Below are positions 41,834 through 50,280 of a stretch of 64,000 nucleotides of DNA, one piece after another. Within the stretch, counting starts at the first letter, position 1; each line of letters opens with the position of its first letter. A program made the position numbers and the translations under genes. The notes beneath the pieces were generated by a model, which did not search any database, was not told where the DNA came from, and was given only the letters and a program-made list of their open reading frames with translations. The stretch comes from Lewinella sp050633125 (GTDB lineage Bacteria > Bacteroidota > Bacteroidia > Chitinophagales > Saprospiraceae): contig NZ_JBOEFX010000037.1 in the NCBI RefSeq assembly GCF_050633125.1, positions 4,690 through 68,689 of the forward strand, given 5' to 3'.

Positions 41834-44305
41834 ATGACAACGACGGATATCATAGAAAACCTTCTCGAAGAATATACCCGCAGAACTAAGAACGGTGAAC
41901 GCAGCTATCAAATAAAAGATTCCTATAGCTCTTTTTATATCAACAAGTATTATTCTGAAGAAGAACAAGTAGCGTTCGGCAAAAAAGGCTTGCTTACCGT
42001 ACTTGATCATATAAAAACCAAGAGAGACTTAATTATAGCAGAAAATGACACTGCCAGCTTACAAACACTTTACAAAAGCATTAATCCTCACCAGTTTTTA
42101 TTTGAATTTTGTGTGCCGTATGCTGCCCCGGAACTCCAAGAGGAAGATATTTTTCCTTTTTTGGCCTACTACGATTCAAGCCCTCGTCTAGAAATCTACA
42201 ATGATCTGAGTAAAAAAACCTTCGAAGCCGATATAAGCAATGCTCTTCTTTATCACGGTTATGTCTTGGACTTGGTCATTATTTTCCAACAACAACATTC
42301 CCTCTCCGAACAACTGGTTACTAAACTAGAACAACTAAAAGACTATCCCTCTATAAAGGAATATGAGTCTCAGCTCAAACGAATAGATGATGTGATAAAT
42401 GGAGAGAGCAGGTTATATCGGGTGACCATTCCTGAAAAAATCATAAAAAAACTATCTGCCTCCGACCTGGCAAGCGGAAAAAAATGGGAATGGTTACAAA
42501 AGACGGAGCTAAAATTCATTGAGCGGAAAGAAGATTTTTTCTCCTTGATAGAAGCGTTGTCAGAAGTCAATTACTTCAACAAACAGGCACTCCGCCCCTC
42601 CTCAAAAGAAATTATTGAGCTAATAGATCCTGAAGAGTTCGAGGTTTTTGTTCTTGACCTTTACCATGAAATCCAAAAGGATGGAAAGAAGCGAAGTGGC
42701 TGGTTCGTCGGTGACAAAGTAATTGCATTTCAGATTTTTGTTTGGTTGATGCACCACCTAGATACCCCCAATCAATTTTCGGTATTGTCAAAACTCGCTG
42801 AAAAGTGCTTTTCTAAAATTCCCGGCGTTGGCCCTGTTTCCAGGAAACTGGGAGATGTTATTCTGAAAATCCTTGAAGAAAGTGAAACCATCGAGGGCTT
42901 AGGTATTCTTCTCAATTTGAAAGTAAAATCCAAGTACCCTGTCTTCCGAGACGCTTTAACAATCTCCATTAAGAATGCCATAAATTACACAAAACTAGAT
43001 CCTAACGAGGTTGAAGATTACTTTATTGATGATTACGGGCTTGCCGATGGAGAAGTGGATAGTGAATTTGGTGCATTTCGTTCTACGATCATCATCGAAG
43101 ACTTTAGCAAAGTGAATTTGCAGTGGTACAAAGAAGATGGGAGTATACAAAAAAGCGTTCCAGCAAAAGTAAAAACGGATTACGCATCTGAGTTGAAATT
43201 GTGGAAAGCAAAACAAAAAGATATAAAAAAAGGGCTATCCGCCCAGAAACAACGGGTTGAGGGATTTTGGAGAAAAAAGAAGAAATGGGCTTATCCTACT
43301 TGGGAACGCTACCTCTTAAATCACCAGCTATTGAGGTATGTTTCTCGCCCTCTTATCTGGCAGTTTGAGGACGGTGGCATTATTACGTCTGCCATGTGGC
43401 ACGAAGGAAACCTCATTGATGCCAATGGTACAGCGATAGAGGGAGTCCATAGCACTTCTGTCTCCCTTTGGCACCCAAGTAGCGCAACCGTTGAGGAAGT
43501 ACAATCATGGAGACAGTTAATTCTAGACAAGGAGATCAAACAACCTTTTAAGCAAGCTTTTCGTGAAATTTACCTGGTCACCGATGCAGAAATAACGACC
43601 TCTACTTACTCTAATCGTTTTTTGAATCACGTTGTTAGACATCATAAATTTGCCGCTCTCGCAAAACAAAGAATATGGACTTACGCCAATGTATATGCCC
43701 AACACCCACCATACATTAAGTATCCGGATTATGGGATTGCAGCTACCTTTGATCTCGAAAACAATCATGATTTTGCAAATACAGGGAGGGTCCATTTCCG
43801 TGACACAAGACGGAAGCAAGCACTATCAATGGAAGATGTGCCCGTTTTGATCTTTTCAGAAACCATGCGAGATATTGATTTATTTGTAGGCGTGTGTTCT
43901 ATAGGAATCGAAGACGAATGGAACCAAAATCAATATCGCCAGTATTGGAGAAATTATTCTACTTCCGACCTTTCTGAAACAGCAAAGACGAGAAGAGTTA
44001 TTCTTGCCAACATGCTGCCAAAATTGGCAATAAAAGACCAGTGCGAATTAACCGACAAATACCTGAAGGTAAAAGGAACAGTAAGGACCTATAAAATACA
44101 CTTAGGCAGTGGAAACATATTAATGGAGCCGAATGATCAGTATTTGTGCATTGTCCCTGCCAGAGGGAAAAAGGGCCCTGCCGATAGCCTTTTCTTACCT
44201 TTTGATGATGATGCTGTTTTTTCGATTATATTAAGTAAAGCTTTTCTTTTGGCTAATGATGACACGATTAAAGATGAAGTTATTTTAAACCAAATTAAAC
44301 CGTAA
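41834..44305 (+). CDS. DUF4132 domain protein
   Basis: An 823-residue cytoplasmic protein. The N-terminal 500 residues are mainly helical, with a HEAT-like run (FSVLSKLAEKCFSKIPGVGP). The C-terminal 300 residues match DUF4132 by pattern (RPLIWQFEDGGIITSAMWHE; QPFKQAFREIYLVTDAEITT; AALAKQRIWTYANVY) and end with the block IHLGSGNILMEPNDQYLCIV that closes this family. E. coli MolR/YehI are the named relatives; the function is not established. It is the second gene of a two-gene unit with the 129-residue protein, and recG follows 83 nt later. Confidence 0.75.
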   Translation: MTTTDIIENLLEEYTRRTKNGERSYQIKDSYSSFYINKYYSEEEQVAFGKKGLLTVLDHIKTKRDLIIAENDTASLQTLYKSINPHQFLFEFCVPYAAPELQEEDIFPFLAYYDSSPRLEIYNDLSKKTFEADISNALLYHGYVLDLVIIFQQQHSLSEQLVTKLEQLKDYPSIKEYESQLKRIDDVINGESRLYRVTIPEKIIKKLSASDLASGKKWEWLQKTELKFIERKEDFFSLIEALSEVNYFNKQALRPSSKEIIELIDPEEFEVFVLDLYHEIQKDGKKRSGWFVGDKVIAFQIFVWLMHHLDTPNQFSVLSKLAEKCFSKIPGVGPVSRKLGDVILKILEESETIEGLGILLNLKVKSKYPVFRDALTISIKNAINYTKLDPNEVEDYFIDDYGLADGEVDSEFGAFRSTIIIEDFSKVNLQWYKEDGSIQKSVPAKVKTDYASELKLWKAKQKDIKKGLSAQKQRVEGFWRKKKKWAYPTWERYLLNHQLLRYVSRPLIWQFEDGGIITSAMWHEGNLIDANGTAIEGVHSTSVSLWHPSSATVEEVQSWRQLILDKEIKQPFKQAFREIYLVTDAEITTSTYSNRFLNHVVRHHKFAALAKQRIWTYANVYAQHPPYIKYPDYGIAATFDLENNHDFANTGRVHFRDTRRKQALSMEDVPVLIFSETMRDIDLFVGVCSIGIEDEWNQNQYRQYWRNYSTSDLSETAKTRRVILANMLPKLAIKDQCELTDKYLKVKGTVRTYKIHLGSGNILMEPNDQYLCIVPARGKKGPADSLFLPFDDDAVFSIILSKAFLLANDDTIKDEVILNQIKP

Positions 44306-44388
44306 AGGTGAACATTCGTTAAAACAATATGCCCATCGTTCTTTCAAGACATAAGGCATAAACACGGTGTTCTACGTAAAAAAAATTA

Positions 44389-46509
44389 ATGCAACCCGGT
44401 AAAAGTCAACTGCTACAGCAAGCCATCGAATACCTGAAGGGCGTAGGCCCTGCCCGGGGCGAGTTGCTCCGCAAAGAATTGGCGATCCATACGCTGGGTG
44501 ACCTTTTGTTTCAGTTTCCTTTTCGTTATGTAGACAAAACCCAGTTTCACCGCATAGGGGAACTGATGCCCGATAGTGGCACTGTACAATTGAAAGGCAT
44601 CCTCAGACGCCTCACCACGGCGGGCGAAGGCCGCAAAAGCAGACTTCAAGGCGTGCTTCGTGATGAAAGTGGCAAAATCGACCTCGTCTGGTTCAAAGGT
44701 GTCCATTGGTTGCAGAAAAACCTGGTGGTAGGCAAAGAGTATGTCATCTACGGCAAAGTCACCGATTTTCGGGGAACCCTCAATATGTCGCATCCGGAAA
44801 TGGAAGCCGCTGATACGCAAAACGAAAAAGAGGCCGTCTCCTTTGCACCCGTCTACCCCAGCACGGAAAAGCTGAACACCAAAGGCTTAGACAGCAAAGT
44901 TCGCAGCCGGATGATGCAGGTGCTCTTTGAGAAACTCACCCCGGCAGATGTACCAGAAATATTGCCGGATTACGTCGTCAAAAAACTGCGCTTACTTTCT
45001 CGTTTTGATGCCCTGAAAGCAATCCACTTCCCCACCAATGCGGAAGAACTAAAAGCAGCACGTAATCGCCTGAAGTTTGAAGAATTATTTCTCCTCCAGC
45101 TACGGCTGATACAACTCAAAAAACGGCGTAAAGGAGCCGTCAAAGGGTACGCATTTACCACCATCGGCGATTATTTCAATACTTTCTATAAAGAAAAACT
45201 CCCCTTTGAGCTTACCGGCGCCCAAAAGCGGGTACTCCGCGAAATTCGCCAGGATATGGGCCGTCCTATCCAGATGAATCGCCTCTTGCAAGGTGATGTT
45301 GGCAGCGGAAAAACCATGGTAGGACTGATGAGTATGCTCATGGCCATCGACAATGGCTACCAAGCCTGTATGCTTGCCCCAACGGAAATATTAGCCCAGC
45401 AACATTACGACGGCATTCAAGAATACGTTGAAGGTCTGGGCCTAAAAACAGGCTACCTCACGGGCAGCATCCGCGGCAAAAAGCGCAAAGCACTCTTGGA
45501 AGAACTCGCCGCAGGAGACATTCACATCCTGGTGGGAACACACGCTATCCTGGAACCTCCTGTCGTGTTCAAAAACCTCGGGCTAGCCATCACTGATGAG
45601 CAGCATCGCTTTGGCGTAAAACAAAGGGCCAAGTTGTGGAAGAAAAACACCCCCTACCCGCCTCACGTGCTGGTGATGACGGCCACGCCCATCCCGCGCA
45701 CCCTGGCCATGACCCTCTACGGCGACCTCGATGTTTCTGTCATCGACGAACTGCCGCCAGGACGAAAACCAGTAACAACAGAACACAAAAACGAATACCA
45801 GCGCCGCCGTGTCATCGGCTTCATGAAGGAACAGATCGCGCTGGGTCGACAAGTCTATGTCGTCTACCCACTGATCGAAGAAAACGAGAAACTAGACCTT
45901 CAAGCGCTGGAAGCAGGTTATGAGCAATTGCTCCTCGACTTCCCGATGCCGGAGTTCCAAATCAGCGTCGTTCACGGTCGTATGAAATCCGAAGAGAAGG
46001 ACTTTGAGATGCAGCGCTTCAAAGAGGGCATCACCCAAATCATGGTCGCTACCACCGTGATTGAAGTAGGGGTAAATATCCCCAATGCCAGCGTGATGGT
46101 CATCGAAAACACCGAACGCTTTGGGCTTTCGCAGTTGCACCAGCTGCGAGGGCGCGTCGGGCGTGGAGCTGATCAATCTTACTGCTTACTCTTATCGAGT
46201 TTCAAACTCAGCAAAGAAGGTAAAGAACGCATCGCGACCATGGTCCGCACCAATAACGGTTTCGAAATTGCCGAAGCCGACCTCAAACTCCGTGGGCCCG
46301 GCAACATCGAAGGCACCCAACAAAGCGGCATCCTCAACCTACGCATCGCCGACCTTGCCCAAGATGGCCGCATCCTCCAAACCGCCCGCGAAATTGCCCA
46401 TCGCATCCTCGATGATGACCCTAAATTAGAGAAGGAGCACCACCGTCCACTAGGGCTGCATTTGGAGCAGCATTACAAACATTTGAAAGGCTGGGCGCGG
46501 ATATCTTAG
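44389..46509 (+). CDS. recG: ATP-dependent DNA helicase RecG
   Basis: A 706-residue protein of the usual length. The N-terminal wedge/OB domain (about residues 60-150, YGKVTDFRGTLNMSHPEME) binds branched DNA. Motif I LLQGDVGSGKTMVGLM lies near residue 303, the RecG-type DEQHRFGVKQR motif near 403, MTATPIPRTLAMTLYGDLDV follows, and the C-terminal half has VATTVIEVGVNIPNASVMVI and LHQLRGRVGRG. RecG drives fork regression and Holliday junction migration. ATG 44389. Confidence 0.97.
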   Translation: MQPGKSQLLQQAIEYLKGVGPARGELLRKELAIHTLGDLLFQFPFRYVDKTQFHRIGELMPDSGTVQLKGILRRLTTAGEGRKSRLQGVLRDESGKIDLVWFKGVHWLQKNLVVGKEYVIYGKVTDFRGTLNMSHPEMEAADTQNEKEAVSFAPVYPSTEKLNTKGLDSKVRSRMMQVLFEKLTPADVPEILPDYVVKKLRLLSRFDALKAIHFPTNAEELKAARNRLKFEELFLLQLRLIQLKKRRKGAVKGYAFTTIGDYFNTFYKEKLPFELTGAQKRVLREIRQDMGRPIQMNRLLQGDVGSGKTMVGLMSMLMAIDNGYQACMLAPTEILAQQHYDGIQEYVEGLGLKTGYLTGSIRGKKRKALLEELAAGDIHILVGTHAILEPPVVFKNLGLAITDEQHRFGVKQRAKLWKKNTPYPPHVLVMTATPIPRTLAMTLYGDLDVSVIDELPPGRKPVTTEHKNEYQRRRVIGFMKEQIALGRQVYVVYPLIEENEKLDLQALEAGYEQLLLDFPMPEFQISVVHGRMKSEEKDFEMQRFKEGITQIMVATTVIEVGVNIPNASVMVIENTERFGLSQLHQLRGRVGRGADQSYCLLLSSFKLSKEGKERIATMVRTNNGFEIAEADLKLRGPGNIEGTQQSGILNLRIADLAQDGRILQTAREIAHRILDDDPKLEKEHHRPLGLHLEQHYKHLKGWARIS

Positions 46510-46537
46510 GTGTAAGGGGGTAAGGGTTTTACAAACG

Positions 46538-46948
46538 CTAATCGAAGGCTATTGTTGATTTATTTGGTGTGTCGAGATCAAATTTCACCAAAACAGAATC
46601 ACCAATTTGCAACTGATAGAGCTTCATTCGCTCTTTCATGGTATATCTCAGCTTATCCAGGTATACCTGCTTATCCTCCTCCTCACCATCCACTACATAA
46701 GAATATTTCACATCATATCCTGTAACGCCTAATTTACCACCCGCCTCTGACTCGTATATTTTCTCCACCTTTCTGATCTGGGTCACTACCCCAATCGTTT
46801 CTCCCTTCAGTTTCATAGTAGACGCATAACGCAACACTCTTGGCAAGAACCTATACCCACCAACTAAAACGACTAAGAGGGCAGTAACTTTAATTATACC
46901 TTTGATATCATCACTATAAAGTGAAAACCACTGGTGAATTTTCTTCAT
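46538..46948 (-). CDS. DUF3592-like membrane protein
   Basis: A 136-residue protein with one membrane segment (about residues 18-35, GIIKVTALLVVLVGGYRFLP), then an extracytoplasmic beta domain: GETIGVVTQIRKVEKIYESE, GYDVKYSYVVDGEEEDKQVY, and IGDSVLVKFDLDTPNKSTIA. This layout (short beta domain with GD.V.V.YDP..P.....) fits DUF3592. Function unknown. It is convergent with recG, 28 nt between stops. Confidence 0.7.
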   Translation of the reverse strand: MKKIHQWFSLYSDDIKGIIKVTALLVVLVGGYRFLPRVLRYASTMKLKGETIGVVTQIRKVEKIYESEAGGKLGVTGYDVKYSYVVDGEEEDKQVYLDKLRYTMKERMKLYQLQIGDSVLVKFDLDTPNKSTIAFD

Positions 46949-47054
46949 TTATTGTTTAATTGCAGTAGCATTTTTCGGGATACGAAGCGAAGCAGGGTAT
47001 CTTGGACAACTCAGACCTACCCTCAGTGCGACGCAGGAGTATTGTCGCGGTAGG

Positions 47055-47415
47055 CTAAGCTGGGCGAATCCCCATCTTTTCATAAATCGGGTGAAGATTC
47101 TCTATAATTTTACTTTTTACTGAGGCAAAATCAATATTTTTCAACTGTTTTTTTTGAGAAAGATTTCCCACTGCTTAAGCCTTGACTTGTCCATGTAAAA
47201 TTCATATCAATATCCCTTGTATGCCTGCTTTCCTCTCCACTGAATGTGTAAGCAAGTGCTCCTCCTTTCAGTAAGAAATTATCCTTGTACTTCGATTTTG
47301 ATAATCTAAATAAAAACCGTTCTTGAAAGAATTTTACTATCGTATTCTGATGAACCTTACCTTTCGACTTGGAATAGGCTTTAAGTTTATCTTTTATTGA
47401 CTCTGGATTTCTCAT
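47055..47415 (-). pseudogene. AbiEii-type nucleotidyltransferase toxin, internally deleted and frameshifted
   Basis: The N-terminal 80 residues fit AbiEii toxins: QERFLFRLSKSKYKDNFLLK, GGALAYTF and the nucleotidyltransferase signature RHTRDIDM. The frame then stops after 94 residues, whereas the family has about 250-300. Downstream DNA reads KQWEIFLKKN in one frame and QLKNIDFASVKSKIIENLHP in another, which look like the family's C-terminus; the switch lies at a run of eight As (47148-47155, T on the plus strand). So about 150 middle residues are missing and a homopolymer frameshift is added. The toxin is likely inactive. It overlaps the antitoxin stop by ATGA. Confidence 0.75.
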
Positions 47416-47999
47416 AGAAGTACTTCTAAATATTGTTTTAGTACAGTTTTTATTCCCAGCTCCTCGGCATACGAATGCAACTTATTTAGGTTACGATCTT
47501 GACTTTCCAGATAGTTCTTGATGACTTGATTCACCACAGCACGTTCTTGCTTACTGCGGAATTTGATAAAATCGCAAACTGTTTTTTCTCTACTGTACAC
47601 CTTTATGTCATGAGAATTGTATTTTATTATCTCTACACCTAATTGGTACTGTGGCCCTTTCCAATAATACAACTTGATTGGAGGATAGTCAGGCAAAGTA
47701 TACTTCTCCTTTTTTTCTATTGCCACGTGAAACTCGAATGGAACGTGAGTGCTATAATTATAGATAAATGCCGCGGAATGCAAGCAAAAAGTGCCACTCG
47801 GTATCAATTGCTGGACTATAAGATTATCTGGCAACTCACTATTAGTGAAAATGTATTTTCCTCTTTTTATTTTTTCAATTAAACGATTTGCTATAAGCTT
47901 ATTTATGCTGTAGTGAGTAAAACCTAGGTTTTTTAATTCTTGAGTTGAATATACCTTATTCTTTTCCTCAAGATTTCTGATTAACGGTATCGTCTTCAT
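47412..47999 (-). CDS. Type IV toxin-antitoxin system antitoxin, AbiEi family
   Basis: A 195-residue protein that appears intact. An N-terminal winged helix (YSTQELKNLGFTHYSINKLI, IEKIKRGKYIFTN) binds operator DNA; the C-terminal antitoxin part has the hallmark VYSREKTVCDFIKFRSKQE. AbiEi represses its own operon and counteracts the nucleotidyltransferase AbiEii, whose gene follows with a four-base overlap but is broken. The gene is AT-rich compared with recG, which suggests acquisition. ATG 47999. Confidence 0.88.
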   Translation of the reverse strand: MKTIPLIRNLEEKNKVYSTQELKNLGFTHYSINKLIANRLIEKIKRGKYIFTNSELPDNLIVQQLIPSGTFCLHSAAFIYNYSTHVPFEFHVAIEKKEKYTLPDYPPIKLYYWKGPQYQLGVEIIKYNSHDIKVYSREKTVCDFIKFRSKQERAVVNQVIKNYLESQDRNLNKLHSYAEELGIKTVLKQYLEVLL

Positions 48000-48164
48000 T
48001 AACTAAGGTTATGCTTTCAGCCCTGATAGCCGTAATTTAGTAAAATATCTTATGCTTTGCAAGTCATCACAGGAACTTTTGCTTTGCGATATGATTAGTT
48101 TTCTTCCTTTCCCCCAACTTTTTCTCATGTGCAATACTTAGCGCAAGATCTAATCAATGGTCCT

Positions 48165-48195
48165 CCCATTCGTATAAATACATTCATGCATTTAC
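48165..48195 (+). repeat. 31-bp direct repeat, copy 1
   Basis: Starts CCCATTCGTATAAATACATT; 30 of 31 positions match the copy at 54617-54647, in the same orientation. The two copies lie just outside the two ends of the WG-repeat gene block. Confidence 0.75.
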
Positions 48196-48205
48196 ACCCG
48201 ACACC

Positions 48206-50272
48206 TCACTCCTCCCAAAACACCTCCCCCGCCAAGTCATACAAAGTCGTACCCCCCATCTGATCCGTCGTTACAATATACCCTAGTTGAAGGTAGGCCT
48301 CCTCATAAATAGCGGGCAGTAGGACCGTTCCATCACGGCGACCAATGCCCCATTTCCCATTACTGTAGAGACGGAATAATCCTTCGCGAGCGTATTCTAC
48401 CTGTTTGTATTCGCCACCAAAAAGGAGTTCGCCGTTGGCATCCAGATATTGTTTCTGGCCTTCATACTCAAAGGAGATCAAGCCCATATCCTGATGGAAG
48501 GATAAATTTTCAAAGATCGGAGGAATGATTACCTCAGCCTTATCATTAACAACCCCTTTTCGGTCTTTATCATTGAACATAACATAGTGGCCCTCACCAA
48601 AAGCCCAACCGTGCAAAGACCAATTCTCCGTTGCTGGTACTTCCTCTCCGTTTGGTAATTGAAACACCCGCTCTCCATTAGGTTTATGGAGGTATAAAAA
48701 GCCCTCATCAAGCACAATCTCATAATGCTGCCTGGTACCTTTGTGTAAGACGCGGCCTTGGCAATCAACGACCTCATCCTCACTAACTGTTCTCCCGTCG
48801 ATGACCACTTTCCGTTTGATGGTAAACGTATTACCTCCTGTATTCTTCATAATAAACCCAGCTGATTCTTTCAGCAGAGGTTCCCCTTTGGCGTTAATCA
48901 ACATGTGCCCTTCGGCACTTAATGCCTTATAGATGGTATCTGTACCACAGTTGCCTATTGGTGATATTTTCCAGTAACCCAAATCCTCCAATGGCGTAAC
49001 CTCTCCGGTGTTGATGTTCAGTAATTCACCATATTTATCCTGCCCTTCTTTCCATAATACTTTCAGGTGTTCACCATCTGGCTCCAGCCCAAAATGAAAA
49101 TATTGACGATGAGGAATCGGTTCCTCACCAGTGAGGCTCACCAGGCCAAACTCTTTAAAACTCTGGGTCAATTGCAGGTATTTCCCGGCGTATAGTTTCT
49201 GCTCCAGTAAATTGTAACGAGCAGGCACAGTCCATTCTCCGGCCTCGTTGATCACGCCCGAAAGGATGCTTTGCGTAATATCCGGATCGTAATCTTCTAC
49301 GTAGCCTACCACGAAATGCCCCGTCGGCAGATAGCCATCCACCTTAGCGAAAGCCATTTCACTAACCAGTTGCCCTTCTGGGTTTATAATATAATTAATC
49401 AATGGATCGCTTGCGCTGGAAACTGACAAATAGCCCCGCTCTGCATCTAGGAGCTTTACTTTGAGTTTTTCTCCACAAAACACACTTTTTCCTTCCTGCA
49501 AATCAACAAGATGCTGCTCATCGACGATCACGTAGCGATCCCCAAAGAAATTCAAGCCATAGTAGCTGTTCTGAAAGTAGACTTTCTGGCCATTGAGCAG
49601 GTTGAGCCAGTAGTACTTTTCGTCTTCATAACGAACTTTGAGAAAAGGAGTTCCTTCCCGAAGCGGCGTAATTCCCAACTGCACAGGAGGGAGCAGCTCT
49701 TGCCCTTGTTCCCCTAGCAGGCCAAAGCCTTCCGGTGTCATCACAATAAACGCATCCTGTCCCAAGGGTTGAACATGGAGGTAATCTTCCCGCAAATACG
49801 CTTTACCTTTCTCAAAATAGTAATTACAACGCCCTTCAACATAGCCTACAAAACCCTTCTGTTCTGGCTTTGCGATAATGGCATCAAAACGAGGTTTGAT
49901 AAGTTGCTTGCCATTACTTTTCCGCAAGCCCCATTTCCCATTTTTGAGAAAAAAGACAAGCCCATCACGCCACACCAAGCGTGCTTCCAGGAAATTCTCA
50001 TCGCTTCTCTTCTGCGTTTCTACATAAGCCTTCAACTTTGCTATTGCTTCTGCTGCAGGAGGGTATTGTACAGGAGCCGTTGCTTCTTCTTCCTCAAATA
50101 TCCAGTCATCCGGAACTTCCTCCATGAGCCATTCCTCTTCGCCCGACAAGGTTTGCTCCGTCACCAACGAGCAACCCGCCGGGTCTAAATTGAAGATTTC
50201 AAAAATGGTCGCTTGAGCAGAAATTGCTGTGGCAAACAGGATAAAAAGTCCTGTTAAGTATATCGTTTTCAT
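48206..50272 (-). CDS. WG-repeat secreted protein
   Basis: A 688-residue protein with a signal peptide (MKTIYLTGLFILFATAISAQ). WG (KWGL) repeats of about 45-60 residues appear along the length: GKWGLRKSNGKQLIKPRFDA, GFGLLGEQGQELLPP, KGVVNDKAEVIIPPIFENLS and GKWGIGRRDGTVLLPAIYEE. WG repeats form beta structures of uncertain role. The mature start TIFEIFNLDPAGCSLVTEQ is nearly the same in the upstream paralogue, so the two arose by tandem duplication. It begins 8 nt after that gene's stop; the two are an operon. Confidence 0.88.
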   Translation of the reverse strand: MKTIYLTGLFILFATAISAQATIFEIFNLDPAGCSLVTEQTLSGEEEWLMEEVPDDWIFEEEEATAPVQYPPAAEAIAKLKAYVETQKRSDENFLEARLVWRDGLVFFLKNGKWGLRKSNGKQLIKPRFDAIIAKPEQKGFVGYVEGRCNYYFEKGKAYLREDYLHVQPLGQDAFIVMTPEGFGLLGEQGQELLPPVQLGITPLREGTPFLKVRYEDEKYYWLNLLNGQKVYFQNSYYGLNFFGDRYVIVDEQHLVDLQEGKSVFCGEKLKVKLLDAERGYLSVSSASDPLINYIINPEGQLVSEMAFAKVDGYLPTGHFVVGYVEDYDPDITQSILSGVINEAGEWTVPARYNLLEQKLYAGKYLQLTQSFKEFGLVSLTGEEPIPHRQYFHFGLEPDGEHLKVLWKEGQDKYGELLNINTGEVTPLEDLGYWKISPIGNCGTDTIYKALSAEGHMLINAKGEPLLKESAGFIMKNTGGNTFTIKRKVVIDGRTVSEDEVVDCQGRVLHKGTRQHYEIVLDEGFLYLHKPNGERVFQLPNGEEVPATENWSLHGWAFGEGHYVMFNDKDRKGVVNDKAEVIIPPIFENLSFHQDMGLISFEYEGQKQYLDANGELLFGGEYKQVEYAREGLFRLYSNGKWGIGRRDGTVLLPAIYEEAYLQLGYIVTTDQMGGTTLYDLAGEVFWEE

Positions 50273-50280
50273 TTTCGTAA

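Noticed and set aside
45636..45923. Plus-strand out-of-frame reading inside recG
   Set aside because: Shadow of recG, whose motifs II-III lie in the same DNA in the correct frame.
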